A stretch of 64,000 bases of DNA from CAVSJO01 sp963728445. GTDB lineage: Bacteria; Gemmatimonadota; Gemmatimonadetes; Longimicrobiales; RSA9. Below, piece after piece: positions 1-7,736 of the stretch. The DNA lies in NCBI GenBank assembly GCA_963728445.1, contig CAVSJO010000008.1:124001-188000 (forward strand), read 5' to 3'. The position numbers and the translations under genes are program-made. How positions within the stretch are numbered: position 1 is the stretch's first letter; each line of letters opens with the position of its first letter. Under the pieces are notes generated by a model, which made no database searches, was not told the origin of the DNA, and was given only the letters and a program-made list of their open reading frames with translations.

Positions 1-2
1 GG

Positions 3-407
3 TCGCGAATCGATTTCGTGCTGGCGCACCCGGACGGACGGAGGATGGCGCTGGAGGTGAAGAGCGTGACGCTGGTCGAAGACGGCGTCGCCCGCTTTCC
101 TGACGCGGTCACGGCGCGTGGCGCGCGGCACGTGCGGGAGCTGACCACCCTCGCCGGCACGGACGGATGGGAAGCCGCGATTCTGTTCGTGCTGCAGCGG
201 CCCGACGCGCGGCGGATCGAAGCGGCGCACTCCATCGATCCGGCCTTCGCCGCGGCGCTCGCCGAAGCGGCAGCGGCGGGGGTCCGGGTGCTGGGTCGGA
301 GGTGCGACGTCTCCCACGAGCGGCTAACGCTCGGCGAGGCGGTGCCGGCGGGCGCCGACGCGCAGCCTTTCGGTCGCGGCGGACTCACCCTAGCATTCGA
401 GCCATGA
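3..407 (+). CDS. sfsA: SfsA family DNA/RNA nuclease, C-terminal part (cut by window edge)
   Basis: Open from the first bases of the window, so the N-terminal half is missing. The visible part begins SRIDFVLAHP and carries the SfsA core EVKSVTLVE, followed by FPDAVTARG-RHVREL and the ILFVLQRPDA strand that are diagnostic of the sugar fermentation stimulation family, whose nuclease-like fold is known. The C-terminus (VLGRRCDVS) is at the usual family position. Its TGA overlaps the ATG of the next gene (ATGA), so the two are probably co-transcribed. The family's physiological role is not well defined. Confidence 0.85.
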   Translation, partial: SRIDFVLAHPDGRRMALEVKSVTLVEDGVARFPDAVTARGARHVRELTTLAGTDGWEAAILFVLQRPDARRIEAAHSIDPAFAAALAEAAAAGVRVLGRRCDVSHERLTLGEAVPAGADAQPFGRGGLTLAFEP

Positions 408-3085
408 AGACCACATCGCAATGGACGGCCGTCGCGACGGCCATCGTGCTTGCCTGGGGCATCACCGCGCCCGCACCGGCGGCGGCCCAGGGCACCGCGA
501 GCGTGCACCAGGGTGCGGAGCGGCTCGGCCTCGAGCTGCGGCGCCTCGGCACGACCAAGCGGGTGCTGATGATCGCCGCGCACCCCGACGACGAGAACAC
601 GGCGCTGCTGGCGGAGCTCGCGCTGGGGCAGGGGGCGGACGTCGCCTACCTGGCGCTGACGCGCGGGGAGGGCGGCCAGAACCTGATCGGGCCGGAGCTG
701 GAGGAGGGGCTCGGGCTGATCCGCACCGAGGAGCTCATGGCCGCGCGGCGCCTGGACGGAGCGCGGCAGTTCTTCAGCCGCGCCTACGACTTCGGCTTCT
801 CCAAGTCCGCCGACGAGGCGTTCGGCCACTGGCCCCGCGACTCGGTCCTCTCGGACGTGGTGGCGGTCGTGCGGAAATTCCGGCCGGACGTGATCGTGGC
901 GGTGTTCACGGGCACGCCCGCGGACGGGCACGGGCAGCACCAGGTCTCGGGCATCCTGGCGCGGGAGGCGTTCCGGGCCGCTGCGGACCCGTCCCGGTTC
1001 CCTGACCAGGTGGCCCGGGGGCTCGCGCCGTGGCAGGCGAAGTACCTGTTCCAGTCGCTGTGGCAGGGCTCGCCGCCGGGCTCCATCCGGCTGTCGACGG
1101 GCGACCTCGATCCGCTGCTGGGCGAGTCGCACTACCAGGCGGCGATGGCGAGCCGCAGCCGGCATCGCTCGCAGGACATGGGAACGGCGCAGCCGATCGG
1201 GCCTCAATCGGTGGCCGTGAATCCCGTGAGCGGCGGCTTCCCGGCGGGCGCGACGTCGATGTTCGCGGGAACGGACACGACGCTCTCCATCCTCGCCGCG
1301 GACGTGGCGGGCGCGCCGGCGTCGCTTCGCTCCGCGCTCGAGGACTACGAACGCCTGGTCGCATCGGCGCGGAAGGACTACAACCCGTTCCATCCGGAGT
1401 CGATCCGGCCGGTACTGGGCCGGGCGCTGGCGGACCTGGACCGGGCCGCCGGAACGGCCGCATCGCTGAAGGGGGAGGGCGCCGAAGCGCTGCGAGGTCG
1501 CCTGTCCGCGGAGCGGGAGCAGGCCGGCGCCGCCGCGTGGGACGCGGCGAACCTCGTGTTCGACGCCGTGGCGGACCAGCCCCGGGTCGTGCCGGGACAG
1601 GACCTCACCGTCACGCTGCGCCTCTGGAACGGCGAGGACTCGCCCGTACAGGTCGCGGCGCTGGAGCCGCGGCTGCCGGAGGGCTGGAGCGCGGAGCCGC
1701 AGGACGCGACGCCGACGAGCGTGGCCTCGGGCGACGTCGCCGCGAGACGGTTCCGGGTGCACGTCCCGGGCGACGCGCCGCCGACGGAGCCGTACTTCCT
1801 GCGGCGGCCGCGGAACGGCGACATGTACCGCTGGCCGGCGGCGGACTCCATCCGCAACCTGCCCTTCGCCCCGCCGGCCATGCAGGCGACGGCGAGGGTG
1901 AAGGCGGGGGACGCGACGCTCGTGTCGACGGACGAGATCACGTACGCGGACGTCGACAAGGCGGTGGGCGAGCGGCGCGTGCCGATCCTCGTCGTCCCGG
2001 CGGTGTCGGTGGCCCTGACGCCGCGGGTCACGATCGTCCCGGTTTCGCCGGCGGAGACGGCGAGCACGCGGGCCGACGGCGGGTCGGCCCGGACGGCGAG
2101 CGCGCAGGACGGCGCGGCCACCCGTGCGCCCGCCCGGGAGCTGACGGTGGAGCTGCACGCCGCGGCGGCGACGAAAGGGACGCTCGAGCTGACCGCGCCG
2201 GAGGGGTGGACCGTCGCACCGGCCCGGCAGTCGCTGGATCTGGCGGCGGGCGAGATGAGAACGGTGCGGGCGACGCTGACGCCGCCGTCCTCGCCGGCGC
2301 CGGGACAGCTCGCGGTGGACGCCGCGTTCCGGAGCGACGACGCCCGGACCTACGAGCGGGGCTACACGGTCATCGACTACCCCCACATCAGCCCCCACGC
2401 TCTGTACCGACCGGCGGAGACGCTCGTGTCCGTCGTGCCGGTGAGCGTGCCCGCGGACCTGCGGGTCGGCTACGTGATGGGCGCCGGTGACGACGGGCCG
2501 GACGCGCTGCGGCAGATGGGCGTGAGCGTGGACCTGCTGGGCGCGGAGGCGCTCACGAGCGGGGACCTGTCGAAGTACGACGCCATCGTCACGGGCATCC
2601 GGGCGTACGAGGTGCGCACCGACCTGGACGCCAAGAACGGGCGGCTGATGGAGTACGTTCGGAACGGCGGGACTCTCGTCGTCCAGTACAACAAGTACGA
2701 GTTCGTGGAGGGGGACTACGCGCCGTACCCGCTCACCATGGCGCAACCGCACGACCGGATCACGGACGAGGATGCGGACGTGACGTTCCTCGAGCCGGAC
2801 CACCCGGCGCTGTCGAGTCCGAACCGGCTGACGCCGGAGGACTTCCATCACTGGATCCAGGACAAGGGGCTGTACTACGCCCACACCTGGGACGACCGAT
2901 ACACGCCGCTGCTGTCGATGCACGATCCGGGGGAGGAGCCGGTGGAGGGCGGGCTGCTGGTCGCGAAGGTCGGAAGGGGCTGGTACGTGTACACGGGGCT
3001 GGCGCTGTTCCGCCAGTTCCCGCAGGGAGTCCCGGGCGCGTACCGGCTGCTCGCGAACCTCGTCTCGCTGGGCTCGGCTCGGTGA
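404..3085 (+). CDS. Secreted PIG-L (LmbE-like) family deacetylase, large multidomain
   Basis: 893 aa protein starting at the ATG that overlaps the sfsA stop; this start gives a clean signal peptide (MKTTSQW then a hydrophobic run ending PAAAQG). The PIG-L zinc motif HPDDE is at residues 60-64 and DGHGQH, supplying the other metal ligand, at 174-179. The family removes N-acetyl groups from GlcNAc-type substrates. The middle holds beta-sandwich-like segments, and the last ~220 residues (LRVGYVMGAGDDG, YDAIVTGIRAY, NGGTLVVQYNKYE) resemble a class I glutamine-amidotransferase-like fold. An exported sugar or glycoconjugate deacetylase is likely; the substrate is unknown. A longer upstream reading in the same frame exists but would lose the signal peptide. 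Confidence 0.85.
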   Translation: MKTTSQWTAVATAIVLAWGITAPAPAAAQGTASVHQGAERLGLELRRLGTTKRVLMIAAHPDDENTALLAELALGQGADVAYLALTRGEGGQNLIGPELEEGLGLIRTEELMAARRLDGARQFFSRAYDFGFSKSADEAFGHWPRDSVLSDVVAVVRKFRPDVIVAVFTGTPADGHGQHQVSGILAREAFRAAADPSRFPDQVARGLAPWQAKYLFQSLWQGSPPGSIRLSTGDLDPLLGESHYQAAMASRSRHRSQDMGTAQPIGPQSVAVNPVSGGFPAGATSMFAGTDTTLSILAADVAGAPASLRSALEDYERLVASARKDYNPFHPESIRPVLGRALADLDRAAGTAASLKGEGAEALRGRLSAEREQAGAAAWDAANLVFDAVADQPRVVPGQDLTVTLRLWNGEDSPVQVAALEPRLPEGWSAEPQDATPTSVASGDVAARRFRVHVPGDAPPTEPYFLRRPRNGDMYRWPAADSIRNLPFAPPAMQATARVKAGDATLVSTDEITYADVDKAVGERRVPILVVPAVSVALTPRVTIVPVSPAETASTRADGGSARTASAQDGAATRAPARELTVELHAAAATKGTLELTAPEGWTVAPARQSLDLAAGEMRTVRATLTPPSSPAPGQLAVDAAFRSDDARTYERGYTVIDYPHISPHALYRPAETLVSVVPVSVPADLRVGYVMGAGDDGPDALRQMGVSVDLLGAEALTSGDLSKYDAIVTGIRAYEVRTDLDAKNGRLMEYVRNGGTLVVQYNKYEFVEGDYAPYPLTMAQPHDRITDEDADVTFLEPDHPALSSPNRLTPEDFHHWIQDKGLYYAHTWDDRYTPLLSMHDPGEEPVEGGLLVAKVGRGWYVYTGLALFRQFPQGVPGAYRLLANLVSLGSAR

Positions 3086-3110
3086 GGCGGACGATGAACT
3101 GCGGGCGAGC

Positions 3111-3431
3111 ATGACGTTCGACGCGGAGCGGATCGCGGCGTTGCGGCGCATGGCGGAGCGAAGCCCGTCGGATCCGCGGCCGCGCTTCGGGCTGGCCGCC
3201 GAGGCGGAGCGGGCCGGGGACTGGGCCGGTGTCGTCGCCGAGCTGCGAGCATACCTGGAGCTGGCGGAGGACCAGGGGAATGGGTGGGGGCGGCTGGGAC
3301 GGGCGCTCCGGGAGCTCGGACGCACGGCCGAAGCGCGGGACGCCTACCGCAGGGGAATCGAGCAGGCCCGGTCCCACGGACACCCATCGATGGCCGCCGA
3401 GTTCGAAGAGATCCTGGAGGACTGGGACTGA
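3111..3431 (+). CDS. Small tetratricopeptide-repeat protein
   Basis: 106 aa, all alpha. Two or three TPR-like helical hairpins are visible: PRFGLAAEAERAGDWAGVVAELRAYLE and GWGRLGRALRELGRTAEARDAYRRGIE. There is no signal peptide or membrane segment, so a cytoplasmic protein-interaction role is expected. It follows the PIG-L gene by 25 nt on the same strand. The partner is unknown. Confidence 0.75.
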   Translation: MTFDAERIAALRRMAERSPSDPRPRFGLAAEAERAGDWAGVVAELRAYLELAEDQGNGWGRLGRALRELGRTAEARDAYRRGIEQARSHGHPSMAAEFEEILEDWD

Positions 3432-3634
3432 CCCTGACAGCAGTCAGGCCGGCGCGACTCCCCGTCGTGCAGGGCCCGTCCGGAGCCCATCCGCGGACGG
3501 CGCCTCCCTCCCCCCCTTGAGACTCCGAAGGAAATCCGAAAGATTGCGGCCGGGCCCGGCGTCGAGCGGGGCCCGGCGGCGGCGCCCGGACGTCGGGCGC
3601 ACAGCCATCACCAGGGCAGGAACGTCGAGGCGAA

Positions 3635-6103
3635 ATGGTCGGAATCGAGCCGAGAGAACGGGTGCTCCAGCGTCTCATCGAGGAGGAGATGCGGGAGTCC
3701 TTCCTGGACTACTCGATGAGCGTAATCGTGCAGCGGGCGCTGCCGGACGTGCGCGACGGGCTGAAGCCGGTGCACCGGCGGATCCTCTACGCCATGCACG
3801 GGCTGGGGCTGAACCCGGGACGGCCGTACAAGAAGAGCGCGGCGGTGGTGGGAGAGGTGCTGGGCAAGTTCCACCCGCACGGGGACGCGGCGGTCTACGA
3901 CGCGCTCGTGCGGATGGTCCAGGACTTCAGCCTGCGCTATCCGCTGGTGGACGGGCAGGGCAACTTCGGGTCCATCGACGGAGACAACGCAGCGGCGTAC
4001 CGGTACACCGAGGCGAAGCTGGCGCCGGTAGCGCTCTCGCTGCTCGGGGACATCGACAAGGACACGGTCGACTTCACGCCGACGTTCGACAGCCAGCGGG
4101 AGGAGCCGGAGATCCTGCCCGCCGTACTTCCGAACCTGCTCGTGAACGGCAGCTCCGGGATCGCCGTGGGGATGAGCACGAACGTGCCGCCCCACAACCT
4201 GCGGGAGATCGCGGCGGCGGTGCATCTGCTGATCGAGAACCCGGAATGCACTCTGGACGAGCTGCTGGAGCTCGTGCCGGGCCCCGACTTCCCCACTGGC
4301 GGGCTGATCGTGGGCCGCTCGGGCATCCGGGACGCGTTCGAGACCGGCCGCGGACGGATCGTCATGCGGGCCCGGGTCCAGAAGGAAGCGCGGCGGGACG
4401 GGAAGGAGCAGCTCGTGGTGACGGAGCTGCCGTACGGCGTGTCGAAGTCGAAGGTGGTAGAGCAGATCGCGGACCTCGTGCGGGCGCGGAAGATCGACAC
4501 GGTTTCGGACCTGCGGGACGAGTCGGACCGGGACGGCATGCGCATCGTCGTGGAGCTGAAGCGCGGTGCGAACCCGAAGGACGTGCTCCGCTACCTGTGC
4601 CGGCACACGTACCTGCAGCAGACCTTCGGCGCGATCATGCTGTCGCTGGATCACGGGCAGCCGGTGGAGCTGGGCCTGAAGGAGATCCTCGGTTGCTATC
4701 GGGACCATCGGATCGAGGTGATCCAGCGGCGCGCGCGCCACGAGCTGGAGGAGGCGAAGCGGGACGCGCACATCGCCGAGGGGCTGATCATCGCGCTCGA
4801 CAACATCGACGCGGTGATCGGAATCATCCGGGAGTCGAAGGACCGGGAAGACGCGGGGCGTGCACTCCAGAAGCGATTCGGCCTGAGCGACGTGCAGGCG
4901 GCCGCGATCCTGGACATGCGCCTGCACCGGCTCACGTCCCTCGAGCAGTCGGAGCTGCGCGACCGGCTGGCGAAGCTGAAGGCGCGCATCGCCGAGCTGG
5001 AGGAGCTGCTCGCGAGCGACGCGTTGCAGCGGCAGGTCCTGCTCGAGGAGCTGGACGCGGTGGTAGAGCGCTTCGGCGACTCGCGGCGCACGACGATCAT
5101 CGAAGTCGGGAAGAACGAGTACGTAATCCCGGACCTGGTGGCGCAGGAGGAATGGGTCGTCACGGTGAGCCGCGAGGGGTTCGTCAAGAGGATCCCGATG
5201 AACCTGTACCGGCGCCGCGTCGAGAGCGGGAAGCCCATCGCGGGGATGGAGCGCTACGAGGACGACTGGATCGAGCGCATGTTCATCGCGGACACGCACG
5301 ACACGGTGCTGGTCTTCACGCAGGACGGGAAGGCGCACTCGCTGCCCGTGATGGACGTACCGGAGACCGCGCGCTCGAGTCGCGGTCGGTCGCTGGCACA
5401 GCTGCTCGAGCTGGACGACGTGGAAGTGGCTGCCCTCGTGCCCGCCCCCGACTTCTCGCCGCAGCGAACGGCCATCTTCGCGATGGCGTCGGGCACCGTG
5501 AAGCGCACCGAGCTCGACCAGTTCGCGAGCATCCGGTCCGGCGGCATCGCGGCCGTGGGACTGAAGAAAGGGGACCGCATCGTGGACGTGCGGCTCGGCT
5601 CGGGCACGACGGAGCTGGTGCTGGTGAGCGGGGAGGGCCGGGCGATCCGCTTCCCGGAGGACGAGATCCCGACCATGGGCCGGACCGCGCAGGGTGTGAA
5701 GGGAATGCAGCTCCGGAAGAACGACCGCCTCGTAGGCATGCTGGCCCCGCGCCGGGACGCGCTGGTCTGCACGGTGAGCGAGAAGGGGTTCGTGCAGCGC
5801 ACCCCTGTCGCGGACCTGTCGGTCCAGAAGCGGGGCGGCCTGGGCAGCGTCGTCATGAAGGTCACGTCGAAGACGGGTGCCGTGGTGAGCGCCCGCGAGC
5901 TCCTGCCGGGCGAGGACCTCATGGTCGTCACGGCAGCGGGTCCGCCCGCCATCGTTCCGTCGGCGTCGCTCCCGGCGGCGGGCGACGCAGCGGCGAAGCC
6001 GATGAAGGAGACGGGCGGCAGCGCCGTGCTGGAGGCCCACGCCACACGGGCGGCGGACCGCGACCCGGGCGAGCAGCTGGACCTGATGGGCGAAGGCGGC
6101 TGA
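3635..6103 (+). CDS. gyrA: DNA gyrase subunit A
   Basis: 822 aa, full length. The breakage-reunion domain runs from ESFLDYSMSVIVQRALPD (about residue 22) and carries the catalytic tyrosine Y124 in AYRYTEAKL. The C-terminal beta-pinwheel domain contains a GyrA-box-like QKRGGLG at 731-737, which argues for GyrA rather than ParC, although the usual basic residue before the last glycine is Leu. The quinolone-pocket segment is GKFHPHGDAAVYD: the residue equivalent to E. coli Ser83 is Ala85, and the Asp87 equivalent is kept as Asp89. The protein ends in a short acidic tail. An AGGCGA ribosome-binding site lies just before the ATG. The preceding ~200 bp hold no other gene. Confidence 0.97.
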   Translation: MVGIEPRERVLQRLIEEEMRESFLDYSMSVIVQRALPDVRDGLKPVHRRILYAMHGLGLNPGRPYKKSAAVVGEVLGKFHPHGDAAVYDALVRMVQDFSLRYPLVDGQGNFGSIDGDNAAAYRYTEAKLAPVALSLLGDIDKDTVDFTPTFDSQREEPEILPAVLPNLLVNGSSGIAVGMSTNVPPHNLREIAAAVHLLIENPECTLDELLELVPGPDFPTGGLIVGRSGIRDAFETGRGRIVMRARVQKEARRDGKEQLVVTELPYGVSKSKVVEQIADLVRARKIDTVSDLRDESDRDGMRIVVELKRGANPKDVLRYLCRHTYLQQTFGAIMLSLDHGQPVELGLKEILGCYRDHRIEVIQRRARHELEEAKRDAHIAEGLIIALDNIDAVIGIIRESKDREDAGRALQKRFGLSDVQAAAILDMRLHRLTSLEQSELRDRLAKLKARIAELEELLASDALQRQVLLEELDAVVERFGDSRRTTIIEVGKNEYVIPDLVAQEEWVVTVSREGFVKRIPMNLYRRRVESGKPIAGMERYEDDWIERMFIADTHDTVLVFTQDGKAHSLPVMDVPETARSSRGRSLAQLLELDDVEVAALVPAPDFSPQRTAIFAMASGTVKRTELDQFASIRSGGIAAVGLKKGDRIVDVRLGSGTTELVLVSGEGRAIRFPEDEIPTMGRTAQGVKGMQLRKNDRLVGMLAPRRDALVCTVSEKGFVQRTPVADLSVQKRGGLGSVVMKVTSKTGAVVSARELLPGEDLMVVTAAGPPAIVPSASLPAAGDAAAKPMKETGGSAVLEAHATRAADRDPGEQLDLMGEGG

Positions 6104-6145
6104 TCCCGCGTCGGGGCGTCGGACCGTCGGGGCGACGTCGCCCGG

Positions 6146-6946
6146 CTAGAGCGCGTCGAGGAAGCGGACGACGGCCCGGCGGAACTCCTCCGGCGATTCC
6201 AACGGCGGGAGATGGCCCGACGGCCCCACCACGGAGAGGCCGCCGGCGGGGAAGCCGCCGGCCAGCACACGCGCCTCCTCCGGCGGCGTGACGGGATCCT
6301 GGTCTCCGACGATCACGAGGACGGGGCAGGCGACGCCCGGCAGGCGGCCGGAGTGGTCGTCGCGCTCTGCCATTCCGAGGGACGCCCGGGCCACGCCTTC
6401 GGGGCTCGACCGGCGCATCATCTGCACGACCTCCCGCACCGTCTCGGGTCGATCGGCGAGGGTGGAGGCGGCGAGGAGCCGGGGGGCCATTTCGTCGGCG
6501 ATCCCGGCGACGCCCTCGGCGCGGGCGCGGGAGGCCACGAGGGCGCGGCGGCGGCGGCCCTCCTCGTCGTCGGCCGTCGCGCGGGTGTCCGACAGGACCA
6601 GGGCACGAACCCGCTGGGGCGCGAGCTCCTGCAGCGCGAGGGCCACGTACCCGCCCATGGAGAGGCCGCACACGACGGCGTGCTCGGCCCCGACGTGATC
6701 GAGGAGGGCGAGGAGGTCCCGGGCGAAGCGCCGCATGGAGTGCCGCTCTGCAAGGCCGAGTCCGGAGCCGCCGAAGCCACGCAGGTCCGGCGCGATCGCT
6801 CGCCACCCGGCGGGCGACTCTTCGAGGAGGTGCCGCCAGAGCCCTGCGTCCAGCGGAAACCCGTGCACGAGGAGGAGGACGTCGTCGTCAGCGCCACCGG
6901 CTTCGTGCCAGTGGAGGCGGGCGCCCTCGACCTCGAGGGAGGGCAT
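6146..6946 (-). CDS. Alpha/beta-fold hydrolase
   Basis: 266 aa with the full catalytic plan of the alpha/beta hydrolase family: oxyanion-hole strand VLLLVHGFPLD, nucleophile elbow GLSMGG (Ser), acid in IVGDQDPVTPP, and the histidine in GPSGHLPPLESPEEF. Closest in layout to 3-oxoadipate enol-lactonase or proline-iminopeptidase-like enzymes, but the lid region gives no substrate clue. It follows the MIP18 gene by 19 nt on the minus strand and converges on gyrA. Confidence 0.85.
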   Translation of the reverse strand: MPSLEVEGARLHWHEAGGADDDVLLLVHGFPLDAGLWRHLLEESPAGWRAIAPDLRGFGGSGLGLAERHSMRRFARDLLALLDHVGAEHAVVCGLSMGGYVALALQELAPQRVRALVLSDTRATADDEEGRRRRALVASRARAEGVAGIADEMAPRLLAASTLADRPETVREVVQMMRRSSPEGVARASLGMAERDDHSGRLPGVACPVLVIVGDQDPVTPPEEARVLAGGFPAGGLSVVGPSGHLPPLESPEEFRRAVVRFLDAL

Positions 6947-6965
6947 CAGATGCGGAGAGAGGCCA

Positions 6966-7274
6966 TCAGATGCCGAGGGACGACCGGATCAGCGGATCGA
7001 TCCGCTCGGGCGACCACTGGGGCTCGAACGTGAGCTCGATCTCGGCCTCGTTCACGCCGTCCAGGTCCTCCACCGCCGTGCGTGCATCCTCCACGATCTG
7101 CGTGGCCGCCGGACACATCGGCGAGGTCAGGGACATGAGCACGTGCACGCGGTCGTCCGTGATGTCGATCTCGTAGACGAGGCCGAGCACTACCACGTCC
7201 AGATTCAGCTCCGGGTCCTTCACGCTGCGCAGCGCCTTCCGTACCGTCTTCTCGTCAGTCATGCAAAATTCCAT
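6966..7274 (-). CDS. MIP18/DUF59 family metal-sulfur cluster assembly factor (SufT/PaaD-like)
   Basis: 102 aa (or 98 aa from the internal ATG at 7262). The MIP18 fold is recognised from VKDPELNLDVVVLGLVYEI, the conserved LTSPMCPAA cysteine loop and the ending EIELTFEPQWSPERI. Members help mature Fe-S proteins. Here it is separated from the suf operon at 26.9-34 kb and paired with a hydrolase, so the exact client is unknown. Neither start has a strong Shine-Dalgarno sequence. Confidence 0.88.
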   Translation of the reverse strand: MEFCMTDEKTVRKALRSVKDPELNLDVVVLGLVYEIDITDDRVHVLMSLTSPMCPAATQIVEDARTAVEDLDGVNEAEIELTFEPQWSPERIDPLIRSSLGI

Positions 7275-7415
7275 GGCTCGGGGTCGCGTCCGGTCCTATA
7301 CCCCCGTTCGGCGCGCGGCGGTCCGGCCGGACGCACGGGCAAGGAACGTCTCCTGCAGCACAGTGGCCGCGGGGAGCCCCGAACTCAAGTCGGCGCCCGC
7401 GCGCGGGCCGAACGT

Positions 7416-7445
7416 TTGACACCTCCCGGCTTCGGCCGGTAGGGT
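7416..7445 (+). promoter_or_regulatory. Promoter of the selenoprotein gene
   Basis: A perfect -35 TTGACA (7416-7421) is followed after 18 nt by TAGGGT (7440-7445). Transcription would start near 7452, some 25 nt before the ATG at 7478, which has a GAGGTGG ribosome-binding site. The TAGNNT-type -10 matches other promoters proposed in this window. Confidence 0.55.
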
Positions 7446-7477
7446 TCCGGCGCCGGCTACTCCAGACGAGGTGGACC

Positions 7478-7711
7478 ATGGCGACGGCACCGAAGAAGGT
7501 CACGATCGAATACTGCGGGCTCTGAAACTACGAGCCCCGGGCCTCCAGGATGGAGGCGCAGATCCGGGAGCACTTCCCGGACACGGACGTCGAGCTGATC
7601 CGATCGAAGGGCGGCGTGTTCGAAGTCGTCGCGGACGGACGGCTGATCTACTCGAAAAAACAGACGAAGAGGCACGCCACATGGGAGGAAGTCCGGGAGC
7701 GGCTCTCCTGA
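7478..7711 (+). CDS. SelT/SelW/SelH (Rdx) family selenoprotein with in-frame TGA (Sec16)
   Basis: Reading from ATG 7478 (SD GAGGTGG) gives MATAPKKVTIEYCGL, then TGA at 7523-7525, then NYEPRASRMEAQIREHFP and GGVFEVVADGRLIYSKKQ to a second TGA at 7709. Translating the first TGA as selenocysteine yields a 77 aa protein with every hallmark of the Rdx/SelW family: beta strand VTIEYC, redox motif CxxU (C13-G-L-U16), the NYxPRA helix start, GGVFEV and the basic KKQTKR stretch. The family is a thioredoxin-fold oxidoreductase group. Coding continues without interruption for 61 codons after the TGA, and the family signature spans it, so a pseudogene is unlikely. A hairpin suitable for a bacterial SECIS lies 21 nt downstream. 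The pfk gene follows by 25 nt. No selA, selB, selC or selD is in the window. Conventional calling would miss or truncate this gene. Confidence 0.9.
7541..7557 (+). promoter_or_regulatory. Candidate bacterial SECIS hairpin
   Basis: GCCTCC (7541-7546) and GGAGGC (7552-7557) form a perfect 6-bp stem closing the 5-nt loop AGGAU. The loop begins 21 nt after the UGA and has G at its second position. Known bacterial SECIS elements are short stem-loops inside the coding sequence just after UGA with a G among the first loop bases. A weaker outer stem (CCCGG 7536-7540 with CCGGG 7564-7568) could extend it across a one-sided bulge. Confidence 0.65.
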
Positions 7712-7736
7712 GGCGACGCCGATCGGACGGGAGCGC

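Noticed and set aside
167..403. Upstream extension of the PIG-L gene over sfsA
   Set aside because: The extension is an off-frame reading of sfsA; the ATG at 404 gives a proper signal peptide.
3608..6040. Very long open frame antisense to gyrA (over 800 codons)
   Set aside because: It is the complementary shadow of a high-GC conserved gene; the translation is R/H/L-rich with no domain, while gyrA on the other strand is unmistakable.
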